Of a stretch of 64,000 nucleotides of DNA, positions 17,345 through 24,901 are shown in pieces. The stretch comes from RYN-230 sp963782185 (GTDB lineage: Bacteria; Actinomycetota; Actinomycetes; Streptosporangiales; Streptosporangiaceae). The stretch spans positions 1-64,000 of the forward strand of contig CAWAJB010000037.1 in the NCBI GenBank assembly GCA_963782185.1, given 5' to 3'. The position numbers and the translations under genes are program-made. Each line of letters starts with the position of its first letter. Positions within the stretch are counted from its first letter, which is position 1. A model generated the notes under the pieces. It saw only the letters and a program-made list of their open reading frames with translations. It searched no databases and was not told the DNA's origin.

Positions 17345-18060
17345 GACGTCACGGGCGCCGCGGACGCCGCGAGCTCACGCTCGAGCGCCTTGACCGGGCC
17401 AGCGCGCCAGCCCTGCGCGAGGGACTGGGACACGGGATCGGGGAAGATGTCTTCCTCCCCCATCTCCACTGCGTCGAGGATAGCCCGCGCGACAGACCCC
17501 GCAGAGGCTTTCGGTATGTCGAGGCCGCGGTTCATGTCGGTGTCCGTGGGGCCGGTCAGGACGGCATGAACCCTGATGCCCTGGCCGGCCAGCAGAGCCC
17601 GCAGCGATTGCGTCAGGGAGAACGCGGCGGCCTTGGAGACCGCGTAGGCCGGAATGAGCGGCAGGGGCGCGAGGGCGTTCAGCGACAGGTTGTTGACGAT
17701 GGCGCCCCGGGAATCACCGAGCAGCGGCAGGAAAGCCCGGGTCACGTCGTAGAGGCCGAAGAGGTTGACCGCGAGGTGCCGCTCGAGTGCCCCGCGATCG
17801 CCCAGGTCATCGTAGAGCGCCACCCCGGCGTTGTTGATGAGGAGATCGAGGGAGTCGACCCGGCCGGCCGCCGCCCGAATCTGCGCCGCGCTGGTCACGT
17901 CCAGGGCCAGGGGCGTGACGCGCCTGTCCGCGTGAGCCAGGGGCTGGCGGGTACCGGCGTACACCCGGCCCGCGCCTCTCCTGCAGGCTTCCTCGGCCAG
18001 AGCCTGGCCGATACCACGATTAGCCCCGGTCACCAGGACCGCCTTGCCCTCGATGATCAT
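17341..18060 (-). CDS. Short-chain dehydrogenase/reductase
   Basis: A 239-aa classical SDR, an NAD(P)-dependent oxidoreductase. Cofactor motif TGANRGIGQALAEE (TGxxxGIG at 12-19), LLINNAGVALYDD (NNAG), the active-site Ser in IVNNLSLNALAPLP and YAVSKAAAFS with the catalytic YxxxK. Substrate unknown. First gene of an operon with DUF2182 and DUF899; two palindromic sites lie directly upstream, so a dedicated repressor probably controls it, although no regulator gene is adjacent. Confidence 0.9.
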   Translation of the reverse strand: MIIEGKAVLVTGANRGIGQALAEEACRRGAGRVYAGTRQPLAHADRRVTPLALDVTSAAQIRAAAGRVDSLDLLINNAGVALYDDLGDRGALERHLAVNLFGLYDVTRAFLPLLGDSRGAIVNNLSLNALAPLPLIPAYAVSKAAAFSLTQSLRALLAGQGIRVHAVLTGPTDTDMNRGLDIPKASAGSVARAILDAVEMGEEDIFPDPVSQSLAQGWRAGPVKALERELAASAAPVTS

Positions 18061-18090
18061 GCTTCCTCCTGCGTAGTGCGAGCTTGCGCT

Positions 18091-18139
18091 TATCGCAACC
18101 AGTTGATTGCGATAAAATTTATAGCAACCTCATGGTTGC
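18091..18139. promoter_or_regulatory. Two palindromic operators upstream of the SDR operon
   Basis: Site 1: TATCGCAA (18091-18098), 8 nt, TTGCGATA (18107-18114). Site 2: GCAACC (18124-18129), 4 nt, GGTTGC (18134-18139). Both share the GCAA/TTGC half-site and flank an AT-rich stretch (AAAATTTATA) that may be the promoter. The arrangement resembles TetR- or HxlR/MarR-type operators. Confidence 0.7.
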
Positions 18140-18150
18140 GTCAAGTCCCC

Positions 18151-18304
18151 GGTTCCCCGCGGGCGGCTGTCCGGTTCCCCGCGGGCGGCTGTCCGGTTCC
18201 CCGCGGGCGGCTGTCCGGTTCCCCGCGGGCGGCTGTCCGGTTCCCCGCGGGCGGCTGTCCGGTTCCCCGCGGGCGGCTGTCCGGGGCCACCGGGAGGCTG
18301 TCCC
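18151..18304 (+). repeat. 22-bp tandem repeat, six perfect copies plus one degenerate copy
   Basis: Unit GGTTCCCCGCGGGCGGCTGT plus CC, repeated exactly from 18151 to 18282, followed by a diverged copy (18283-18304) that keeps GGCTGTCC. Each unit holds CCCCGCGGG, a short palindrome. It fills the interval between the SDR operators and the AAA ATPase start. The unit length is not a multiple of 3 and no gene reads through it. Apart from the operators and this array the interval 18061-18413 shows nothing else. Confidence 0.9.
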
Positions 18305-18413
18305 GGGGCCACCGGGCCGCCGCCCGGGGCCGTAGGCGATCAGGGCCGCAACCGATACGCTCGGCTGTGGCCGAGGCCGTCGGCGGCGGCCGCCGGAGCT
18401 GGAGGTCCAGTCT

Positions 18414-19910
18414 GTGGCCGATCACGCGCCAGACCAGCAGGCCCGCGAGTTCGCCGCGGCTTTCCGCGGATTCCTGGACTGGATCCACGGCCCCTCCGGC
18501 GAGGAGAACGAGGTTTCGGCGCTGGTACGCAGCTTCCTGGAGGCCGGCGGCGAGCGCCATTCGGTCGTGACGCGGGACCTGGCCCCGTTCGAGCACGTCA
18601 ATCTGCAGACCGCCCTGGATGCGTGGTCAGCGGGCCCGGGCCGGACGGTGGAGGTCCGCGGCATCGCGCTGCCGCCGCATTACGGCGGCCTGACGCTGCA
18701 GCAGCTGGTCGCGGGCGAGTCGCTGCCCCCGCTCCGGCTCACCGCGCCCGCGCTGGCCGACCTGCCGAACGGGCCGGGCACGACCCTGGCCTGCCTGCGG
18801 CTGGCCCTCCTGCTCGTCACCGACCGGCAGGGCCGCTACATCGTGATGATCCAGGCCCCGAACGAGCACGAAAACAGCCTGCAGGTCGAGGTCGCGGGAC
18901 TGCCGGTCAACCTGGCCCAGGGGCTGCTCGCCGAGCTGGACCGGATGCGCGCCGAACTCAACGTCTACCGGGGTCACCTGCTGGACGTGTCGCTCGACCC
19001 GATGGGCGGTGTCATCCTCAGCTTCGCCGGGCCGCCCGGCATCGGGCGCGACGCGGTCGTGCTCCCGGGCACCGTGCTGGCCCGGGTGGAGCGGCACGCC
19101 CTGGGGGTCGCCGGCCACCGGGACGCGCTGCTGGCCGCCGGGCAGCATCTCAAGCGGGGGCTGCTGCTCTACGGCCCGCCCGGCACGGGCAAGACGCATA
19201 CCACGCGCTACCTGCTGGGCCAGATGAGCGGCTACACGCGCCTGGTCCTGACCGGCCGTTCCCTGGTCGCCGTGGGCGCGGTCACCGACCTGGCCCGTGC
19301 CCTGCAGCCTGCCGTCGTCGTCCTGGAGGACGTCAACCTGGTCGCCGAGGAGCGCTCGCTCGGCCCGGCCTCCAGCCCGGTCCTGTTCGACCTGCTGGAC
19401 GCCATGGACGGAGCCGCCCCCGACGCCGACTTGCTGTTCCTGCTGACCACCAACCGTGCCGACCTGCTCGAGCCCGCACTCGCGGCGCGGCCCGGACGGG
19501 TTGACGTCGCGGTCGAGATCGCCCTGCCCGACGCCCCGGCCCGCAGGCGCCTGCTCACCCTCTACGGCCAGAACGTGCCGCTGGCCCTCACCGACGAGGA
19601 CGTGGACATCGCCGTCGAGCGCACCGACGGGGCCACAGCATCCTTCCTCAAGGAGCTGATCCGGCGCAGCGTGCTGGAATCACTGCACGACGACCCGGCC
19701 CTCGCCGCTGTCACCGGGGCGCACCTGACCCGGGCCCTGGACGACCTGCTCGACGCCGCGCAGGCGGTGACCCGCACCCTGCTGGGGGTGGGCGTTGACC
19801 CCGCCGACCTGCCCCCGGGGGGTGCGCTCTCGCCAGGCCCGGGCCGTGCGGGCATGATGGCCTACCGCCGCGCCCGGATGTCGCGCCACTTCGGCCACTA
19901 CGGCGGCTGA
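18414..19910 (+). CDS. AAA family ATPase (CDC48/FtsH-like module) of unknown role
   Basis: A 498-aa protein. Residues 1-230 form a poorly known alpha/beta domain with acidic and Leu-rich stretches. An AAA module follows: Walker A GPPGTGKTHTT (254-264), Walker B VVVLEDVN (300-307), sensor 1 LLTTNRADLLEPALAARPGR with the Arg finger region, and a C-terminal lid ending in an Arg-rich tail (MAYRRARMSRHFGHYGG). The sensor and RPGR resemble substrate-remodelling AAA proteins. The second strand-like portion before Walker A contains AAGQHLKRGLLLY, usual for this group. GTG start, with GGAGG upstream. No adhering substrate gene is evident; DinB follows 55 bp later. Confidence 0.85.
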   Translation: MADHAPDQQAREFAAAFRGFLDWIHGPSGEENEVSALVRSFLEAGGERHSVVTRDLAPFEHVNLQTALDAWSAGPGRTVEVRGIALPPHYGGLTLQQLVAGESLPPLRLTAPALADLPNGPGTTLACLRLALLLVTDRQGRYIVMIQAPNEHENSLQVEVAGLPVNLAQGLLAELDRMRAELNVYRGHLLDVSLDPMGGVILSFAGPPGIGRDAVVLPGTVLARVERHALGVAGHRDALLAAGQHLKRGLLLYGPPGTGKTHTTRYLLGQMSGYTRLVLTGRSLVAVGAVTDLARALQPAVVVLEDVNLVAEERSLGPASSPVLFDLLDAMDGAAPDADLLFLLTTNRADLLEPALAARPGRVDVAVEIALPDAPARRRLLTLYGQNVPLALTDEDVDIAVERTDGATASFLKELIRRSVLESLHDDPALAAVTGAHLTRALDDLLDAAQAVTRTLLGVGVDPADLPPGGALSPGPGRAGMMAYRRARMSRHFGHYGG

Positions 19911-19951
19911 GCCCCGGCCGGCGGCCCCCTCGGACTGTCGGGGGCAGCGCC

Positions 19952-19957
19952 TAGACT
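19952..19957 (+). promoter_or_regulatory. Likely leaderless -10 box for the DinB gene
   Basis: TAGACT, 8 nt before ATG 19966; no ribosome site is present, consistent with a leaderless transcript. Confidence 0.45.
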
Positions 19958-19965
19958 CCTCGCCC

Positions 19966-20505
19966 ATGACCGACGTGGACGAGCATGGCCGCCCGGAACC
20001 TCCCGTCGCGGCAGGCGAGGCCGCCACCCTGCTGGGCTTCCTGGATTACCAGCGCGCGACCCTGGCGTGGAAGTGCGCCGGGCTGGATGCGGCCGGCCTG
20101 GCAGCGACGGTCGCGGCGTCGTCGATGACGCTGGGCGGGATGCTCAAGCACCTGGCGTACGTCGAGGAATGGTGGTTCTCGGAGTGGCTGCACGACCGGA
20201 GCCCGGGACTCCCGTGGTCCGCGGCGGACTGGGACGCCGACCACGACTGGGACTGGCACTCGGCCGCCGGGGACTCTCCGGAGCAGATCATGGCCCTCTG
20301 GCGGGACAGCATGGCCCGCTCCCGGGAGCTGGTGGCCGAGGCGCTGGCCGGCGGCGGCCTGGGCCAGCTGGCCCGGCGCACCGGAACGGACGGATGGGCC
20401 CCCAGCCTGCGGTGGATCCTGGTCCACATGATCGAGGAGTACGCGCGGCACAACGGCCACGCCGACCTCATCCGGGAATCCCTGGACGGGCAGACAGGCG
20501 AATAG
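19966..20505 (+). CDS. DinB family protein (mycothiol-dependent enzyme-like)
   Basis: A 179-aa four-helix-bundle protein of the DinB/DUF664 group, several of which are mycothiol S-transferases or metal-dependent hydrolases in actinobacteria. Family features: EAATLLGFLDYQRATLAWK at the N-terminus, LGGMLKHLAYVEEWWF with the first metal His, and RWILVHMIEEYARHNGHADL with the two further His ligands (HMIEEYARHNGH). No other domains. It is the last gene on this strand before a convergent phosphatase (7 bp between stops). Confidence 0.9.
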   Translation: MTDVDEHGRPEPPVAAGEAATLLGFLDYQRATLAWKCAGLDAAGLAATVAASSMTLGGMLKHLAYVEEWWFSEWLHDRSPGLPWSAADWDADHDWDWHSAAGDSPEQIMALWRDSMARSRELVAEALAGGGLGQLARRTGTDGWAPSLRWILVHMIEEYARHNGHADLIRESLDGQTGE

Positions 20506-20512
20506 CGGCCGG

Positions 20513-21169
20513 TCAGCCGCAGCGGGGGCGGAGCGGGGCGGAAAACCCGGTCCAGCGCAGCTGGTCCGGCAGGTGCGCGGTGTCGTTGAAGCTGACCAGC
20601 GACGGCGGGAAGCCGGGCCGGTACAAGATCACCGTCAGCGCGCAGTTCTGCTGGTTCAGGCCGATCCAGCGCCAGTCCGGTGCGTGCAGCGCATGCCGGA
20701 TGAACCAGCCGATCAGGAAGTTGTGCGTGACGATCAGCTCGTGAATGTCGTCCCCCGTCTCCTCCCCCGGGTCCCCCGTCTCCTCCCCCGGGTCCCCCGT
20801 CTCCTCCCCCGGCGCCCCCGTGAACCGCTCGATCGCCGCGTGGGCCAGCGCCGCCCCCGCCGAACGCTCCGGCCGGCTGTAGCTGCTGACCAGCCGGGCG
20901 TAGGACGCCGGCAGCCCGGCCGGATCCAGGTCGGCGGGGATGTAGTCGCCGACCACCGCGGACTCGGCCAGCGGCACGCCGGGCAGCCACCCGGCGATCA
21001 GCCGGGCCGTCTGCGCGGCCCGGGGCAGCGGGCTGTGATGGATCCGGGTCACCGGCAGGTTCTTCAGCCGCTCGCCGGTACGGCGCGCCTGTTCCTCGCC
21101 GGTGTCGCTCAGCCCGCCGCCTTCCGCCGCCTCGCCGTGCCGGACGAGGTAGAGGAAGCGGCTGGCCAT
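20513..21169 (-). CDS. Histidine phosphatase (phosphoglycerate-mutase-like) with a GEETGDP repeat
   Basis: A 218-aa branch-1 histidine phosphatase. The RHG motif (LYLVRHGEAA, catalytic His11) starts the domain; the conserved Arg of IHHSPLPRAAQTA follows, and the second catalytic His lies in ELIVTHNFLIGWF. Substrate unknown; members act on sugar phosphates, nucleotides or phosphoproteins. An acidic insertion of three 7-residue units (GEETGDP) encoded by a 21-bp DNA repeat sits between core strands and is likely a surface loop. It starts at ATG 21169, preceded by GGAGA. Confidence 0.9.
   Translation of the reverse strand: MASRFLYLVRHGEAAEGGGLSDTGEEQARRTGERLKNLPVTRIHHSPLPRAAQTARLIAGWLPGVPLAESAVVGDYIPADLDPAGLPASYARLVSSYSRPERSAGAALAHAAIERFTGAPGEETGDPGEETGDPGEETGDDIHELIVTHNFLIGWFIRHALHAPDWRWIGLNQQNCALTVILYRPGFPPSLVSFNDTAHLPDQLRWTGFSAPLRPRCG
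20751..20813 (+). repeat. 21-bp tandem repeat inside the phosphatase gene
   Basis: Three copies of TCCCCCGTCTCCTCCCCCGG plus G (the last ends in C). In frame; encodes the acidic GEETGDP units on the minus strand. Confidence 0.9.
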
Positions 21170-21339
21170 GGCATCTCCTAATAAGAGTTAGCGCTGGCGG
21201 ACCGGGCGGGAACCCCGGCGCCCGCCGGCGGGCGGCCGGCGCGGACGGGCAGGACCGCGGCGATCAGGACCGGGATAATCCCGTTGACCGGTGAGCAGGC
21301 CGAGCCTAGTGTGTCCGGCGGGCCGAGGCACGGAGCCGG

Positions 21340-21500
21340 GCACCCGGCCACGGGCACCCGGCCACGGGCACCCGGCCACGGGCACCCGGCCACGGGCAGC
21401 CGGCCACGGGCAGCCGGCCACGGGCAGCCCGGCCACGGCAGCCAGCCACGGGCCACGGGCAGCCGGCGACGGGGCAGCCGGCCACGGGGCAGCCCCCGGG
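21340..21500 (+). repeat. 14-bp tandem repeat array upstream of the GNAT gene
   Basis: About eleven imperfect units of GGCCACGGGCACCC, changing to GGCCACGGGCAGCC in the second half. No gene is supported in 21170-21532; a reading frame open through it gives only low-complexity Pro/Gly/His/Arg sequence. Confidence 0.85.
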
Positions 21501-21532
21501 CCGGGCGCCTCCGCAGACCACCCGGAGGCTAT

Positions 21533-22477
21533 GTGCGTATCCGCCCCACCACCGACGCTGACCTGGGCAGCGTTCTGGCCTGCCCGGTCACCGATCCGGT
21601 CGGGCTGGTCCCGCCCGCCCGCTACCGCGACGAGCTGGCCCGCCGCCAGTACCGGCCGGAGTGGACGTGGATCGCGGAAGAGGCCGGCCGTATCCTGGCC
21701 CGCGCCGTCTGGTGGGGGTTCGGCCACGCCGCCCATCCGGTCGCGCTGGACTGCGTGTACGCCGACGACTCGTTCCCCGGCCGCGTGGCCCTGGCGGCCG
21801 AGCTGATCGCGGCCGGGCAGCAGGCGCTGCGCCCGCCGCACGGGGCGGTCCCGCCGCGCTACGAGATCGGCCTGCCGGTGGGCTGGCGCTCCGACCCCGC
21901 GGTCGCGGCGGCTCTGGGATGGCGGCGGGACGCGGCCGCCCGGGCCGGGCTCAGCGAGGAGCTCGAGCGGATCCGGTTCGAGTGGACTCCGGACGCGGGC
22001 CTCCCCCGCCCCAGCGGCCGCCTGGTCCTGCGGCCCGAGCCGGACGACGGCGCGTTCCTGGGGGTGTTCCGGCAGATAGCGGTGGGCAGCCTGGACGTGA
22101 CGACCCGGCGCGAGGTCGCCGCGCTGGGCGCCGGCCGCCAGGCGCGCGAGGATATGGGGATCTACCTGTCCATGCCGGGCGACCGGGACTGGTGGCGGCT
22201 GGCCTATACCGCCGCGGGAGGACGGCTGGCCGGGATGATCCTGCCGAACCGGAACACCTATGGTGCGGTGGTGGGCTATCTGGGGGTGGTTCCCGGGATG
22301 CGCGGCCGCGGCTACATCGACGACCTGGTCGCCGAGACCACCCTGTTTCACGCCGGCCGCGGCGAGCCGCGGATCATGGCCACGACTGACACCACGAACC
22401 TGCCGATGGCTGCCGCCTTCGAACGGGCCGGGTACCGGGCCTACAGCGCCCGCTACGTGCTGTCGGAGCCTGGGTGA
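21533..22477 (+). CDS. GNAT acetyltransferase (double GNAT-like fold)
   Basis: A 314-aa protein with an N-terminal GNAT-like half (IRPTTDADLGSVLACPV at the start) and a C-terminal half holding the acetyl-CoA site: VVGYLGVVPGMRGRGYIDDL with the RGRG pyrophosphate loop, then TDTTNLPMAAAFERAGY. Such proteins acetylate amines or small metabolites; the substrate is not evident. I start at GTG 21533 because GGAGG lies six bases before it and the upstream open frame is only the repeat array. The gene converges on the FUSC gene and the last 25 bp overlap it. Confidence 0.88.
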   Translation: MRIRPTTDADLGSVLACPVTDPVGLVPPARYRDELARRQYRPEWTWIAEEAGRILARAVWWGFGHAAHPVALDCVYADDSFPGRVALAAELIAAGQQALRPPHGAVPPRYEIGLPVGWRSDPAVAAALGWRRDAAARAGLSEELERIRFEWTPDAGLPRPSGRLVLRPEPDDGAFLGVFRQIAVGSLDVTTRREVAALGAGRQAREDMGIYLSMPGDRDWWRLAYTAAGGRLAGMILPNRNTYGAVVGYLGVVPGMRGRGYIDDLVAETTLFHAGRGEPRIMATTDTTNLPMAAAFERAGYRAYSARYVLSEPG

Positions 22478-23004
22478 CCCGCCTGCGGGATGAGGCGCAG
22501 GGCGGACGCGACCGCGACGCCGACGACGACGCCGATGAGCGTGTCGGCGAACCGGAAGATGGGCTGCTCCCAGGCGTCGTGCGGGCTGACGCCGGCCAGG
22601 ACCATGACCACCGCGGTGGTGATCGCGGCGGTGATCGAGTCGCCGGGCCGCCCGGCCAGCGTGGTGGCCAGGGCGCTCAGCCCGATCAGGACGGCCAGGG
22701 CCCAGGCGTGGAAGGGCAGGAAGATCAGGTAGATGAGGCACAGCACGAAGCTCACCGAGGTGGCCGCCATCCGGGTCACCGCGGCGCTCCTGCTCCCCGT
22801 GTAGCTCTCCCGGAATACGAAGATCGTCGCGACCACGGCCCACAGGCCGCCCAGCAGGGGGTCCGGCCGGGGAACCACGTACAGGTGGGCCACGATGGTA
22901 CCCGCGAGCCAGAAAGTGGCCAGGCAGGCGAGGGCCAGGGCGGAGCTGCTGCGGACGGCTTCCAGGATCTCGGCCCGGCCGGGGCGTCTCAGGTGAGGTG
23001 CCAC
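22453..23004 (-). CDS. FUSC family membrane protein
   Basis: A 183-aa protein with five to six membrane helices in the pattern of the fusaric-acid-resistance/aromatic-acid-exporter N-terminal half: ALACLATFWLAGTIVAHL, LLGGLWAVVATIFVFRES, FVLCLIYLIFLPFHAWAL and FRFADTLIGVVVGVAVAS (the last is the family hallmark). The soluble half found in larger members is missing, as is common in actinobacteria. Possible role: export or homeostasis of small aromatics or lipids (inference). Confidence 0.85.
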   Translation of the reverse strand: MAPHLRRPGRAEILEAVRSSSALALACLATFWLAGTIVAHLYVVPRPDPLLGGLWAVVATIFVFRESYTGSRSAAVTRMAATSVSFVLCLIYLIFLPFHAWALAVLIGLSALATTLAGRPGDSITAAITTAVVMVLAGVSPHDAWEQPIFRFADTLIGVVVGVAVASALRLIPQAGHPGSDST

Positions 23005-23107
23005 GGTCTCGCCGTCCCGCCGCCGGAGTGTGCCGCTGTCAGTGCATTCATCCCGTCATTCCTCCCAGCCTTTGCGTATACCCGCCCGGGCCCGGAGGCC
23101 CTCACCC

Positions 23108-24355
23108 GTGCCGACGCCCGCTGACGGCCGGCCGCACAGCCAGCCCCGCGGCCAGCCGCCTGACCAGCCCCGCGGCCAGCCTGGCCGGCTGCGCTTCGCC
23201 GGGCTGGGTTATGCCCTGACCGTCCTGCTGACCGGGACGAACCTGGCCACCCCCCTGTACGCCGGCTACGAGCACGTCTTCCGCCTCTCGCCGCTGGACG
23301 TGACGCTGCTGGTGGCTGCCTACGCGGCGGCGGTCGTCGTGGCCCTGCTGATCTGCGGCCCGCTCGCCGACACGGCCGGTTACCGCCCCGTGCTGGCGGC
23401 CGGGCTGGTGGCGGCGGCCTGTGGCGCGGCCCTGCTGGCCGCGGCGGCGGGACCGGGCTGGCTGTTCGCGGGCCGGGCGGTGCAGGGACTGGCCGTGGGC
23501 ACCTGTTCCGGGGCGCTCACCGCGGGGCTGGTGCTGACCGAGCCGCGCGGGCGGCGGGCCCGCGCGTCGTTCCTGGCCGCGACGGCGACCACCGCGGCCG
23601 TCGGGTTCGGCCCGGTGCTGGCCGGGGCGCTCGCGCAGTACGCTCCCGCCCCGCGGGTACTCAGCTACCTGGTGGAGATCGCGCTGCTGGTCCCGGCCGT
23701 GGCCGTGGTGGCGCTGCTGCCCGGCTCGCTGGGGAGGACGGGGCAGCGATGGCAGCCCCGGTGGCCGAGTCTCCCGGCGCCGATTCGCGCCGCGTTCCTG
23801 ACCCCGGCCGTGGTGAGCCTGCTGGCCTGGGCGGTCGCGTACGTGGTGCTGGCCCTGGTCCCCTCCTACGCGGCGGCGGCGCTGGGCGGCAGCAACCTGC
23901 TCGTTGACGGCGCCGCGGCTGGCTCGCTGCTGCTGGTGGCGGCGCTCGCCCAGGCCGTCTGCCGGTCATGGGACCCGGCCCGGGCCCAGGCGGCCGGGCT
24001 GGCCGGCCTGGCCGGTGGCCTGGTCGGGCTCATCGCCGCCGGGTTCAGCACGGCCGGGCGGGCCGGCAGCGCGGCCGTGCTGTTCGCGGCGATGGCGGTG
24101 GCGGGCTGCGGGCAGGGGCTGGCGTTCATGGGCGGCCTGCGGCGGATCAACGAGATCGCCCCGGCGGAGGCCCGGGCCGGGACCGTCTCCATGTTCTACG
24201 TGGTGAGCTACGCAGGCAGCGGGCTGGTCACCGTGGGCGTGGGCCTGCTCGCCACGCTGATCGGCCTGACCGCGTCGGTCCGCTGGTCCGGGGCGGTGCT
24301 CGCGGCCGCGTGCCTGCTCGTGCTGGCCGCGTTGCCCCGGCACCACGGAGGGTGA
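23108..24355 (+). CDS. MFS transporter
   Basis: A 415-aa major-facilitator permease with 12 predicted helices after a Pro/Gln-rich 30-residue lead (two near-identical QPRGQP units). The signature between helices 2 and 3 is GPLADTAGYRPVLAAG, and the antiporter-like motif is GRAVQGLAVGTCSGALTAG. Drug or metabolite efflux is likely, with the substrate not determinable. Start GTG 23108 follows GGAGG by nine bases. Upstream alternatives have no support. An ArsR-like gene begins 24 bp after it on the same strand and may regulate it. Confidence 0.88.
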   Translation: MPTPADGRPHSQPRGQPPDQPRGQPGRLRFAGLGYALTVLLTGTNLATPLYAGYEHVFRLSPLDVTLLVAAYAAAVVVALLICGPLADTAGYRPVLAAGLVAAACGAALLAAAAGPGWLFAGRAVQGLAVGTCSGALTAGLVLTEPRGRRARASFLAATATTAAVGFGPVLAGALAQYAPAPRVLSYLVEIALLVPAVAVVALLPGSLGRTGQRWQPRWPSLPAPIRAAFLTPAVVSLLAWAVAYVVLALVPSYAAAALGGSNLLVDGAAAGSLLLVAALAQAVCRSWDPARAQAAGLAGLAGGLVGLIAAGFSTAGRAGSAAVLFAAMAVAGCGQGLAFMGGLRRINEIAPAEARAGTVSMFYVVSYAGSGLVTVGVGLLATLIGLTASVRWSGAVLAAACLLVLAALPRHHGG

Positions 24356-24361
24356 CCCGCG

Positions 24362-24376
24362 CTTCTTGCTGTTATC
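24362..24376 (+). repeat. 15-bp motif copy 4
   Basis: CTTCTTGCTGTTATC, 4 nt before the GTG of the ArsR-like gene. Identical to the copies at 14661 and 14817. Confidence 0.75.
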
Positions 24377-24379
24377 ACA

Positions 24380-24722
24380 GTGGCGCGACCCCCGGGCGAC
24401 GCGTCCCCGCAGAGCCGCCTGGCCGGGGTGATCGCGGCTCTGGACCATCCCGCCCGGCGGCGCATCGTGGCCACCCTGCGTGTCCGGGGCACGCATGTCA
24501 GCCAGCTGGCCCGCGACCTGGAAGTCAGCCGGCCGGTCCTGCACGCGCACCAAACTGCAGGAGGCCGGGCTGGTCACCAGCAGCCTGCGCTTCTCCGGTG
24601 ACGGGAAGTCCCTCCGCCATTTCGAGCTGCAGCCATCCGATATACGGCTGACCCCCGAGATAATCGCCGATTCGATAGACCACTTAATCGCCCAGCCGCT
24701 CCCCCGGGAAGGAACAGGCTAA
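24380..24722 (+). pseudogene. ArsR-like winged-helix regulator, frameshifted
   Basis: Frame 1 (24380 to about 24550) encodes a winged-helix start: LAGVIAALDHPARRRIVATL and HVSQLARDLEVSRPVLHAH, the recognition helix. Frame 3 then continues with KLQEAGLVTSSLRFSGDGKS and HFELQPSDIRLTPEIIADSI up to 24722. A +1 shift (or about 5 bp lost between direct repeats near CACCAAACTG) separates them. It may be a decayed gene, a sequencing error or, less likely, a slippage-dependent product. The 15-bp motif sits directly before the start. Confidence 0.6.
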
Positions 24723-24901
24723 TGCCCGGAAACCTATTCCGGAGTCCCTGGCAGATCGTCATCGGCCTTGGCATGCCATTGATTTATATCACCCTGAAGC
24801 TTGCTCAGGGACATCGAATAAAGGACGGGCCGCACGCCCCGGTCACGGCCGGGCGGCGCGGGACCGGACCCGGGCCAGGGCCTCGCGGGCCTGCGCGGTG
24901 A
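24722..24901 (+). CDS. Small membrane protein (59 aa), coupled to the ArsR-like gene
   Basis: ATG 24722 overlaps the ArsR-like stop (TAATG), as expected for a coupled gene. The first 30 residues hold one membrane helix (WQIVIGLGMPLIYITLKLAQ) followed by a short charged tail (GHRIKDGPHAP). The last 20 residues run into the 3' end of the opposite amidohydrolase gene, so the annotated C-terminus is uncertain. Function unknown; a membrane partner of the regulator is plausible only by position. Confidence 0.45.
   Translation: MPGNLFRSPWQIVIGLGMPLIYITLKLAQGHRIKDGPHAPVTAGRRGTGPGPGPRGPAR

Noticed and set aside
18151..18304. Possible CRISPR array
   Set aside because: The 22-bp units are directly adjacent with no spacers, and no cas genes are nearby; this is a minisatellite.
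21284..21532. 83-codon extension before the GNAT start
   Set aside because: It translates only the 14-bp repeat array; the GTG at 21533 has a proper ribosome site.
14831..24376. A 9.5-kb mobile element bounded by direct copies of the 15-bp motif
   Set aside because: The interior is ordinary metabolic and transport genes with no mobility functions, and the copies near 14.8 kb are in mixed orientation.
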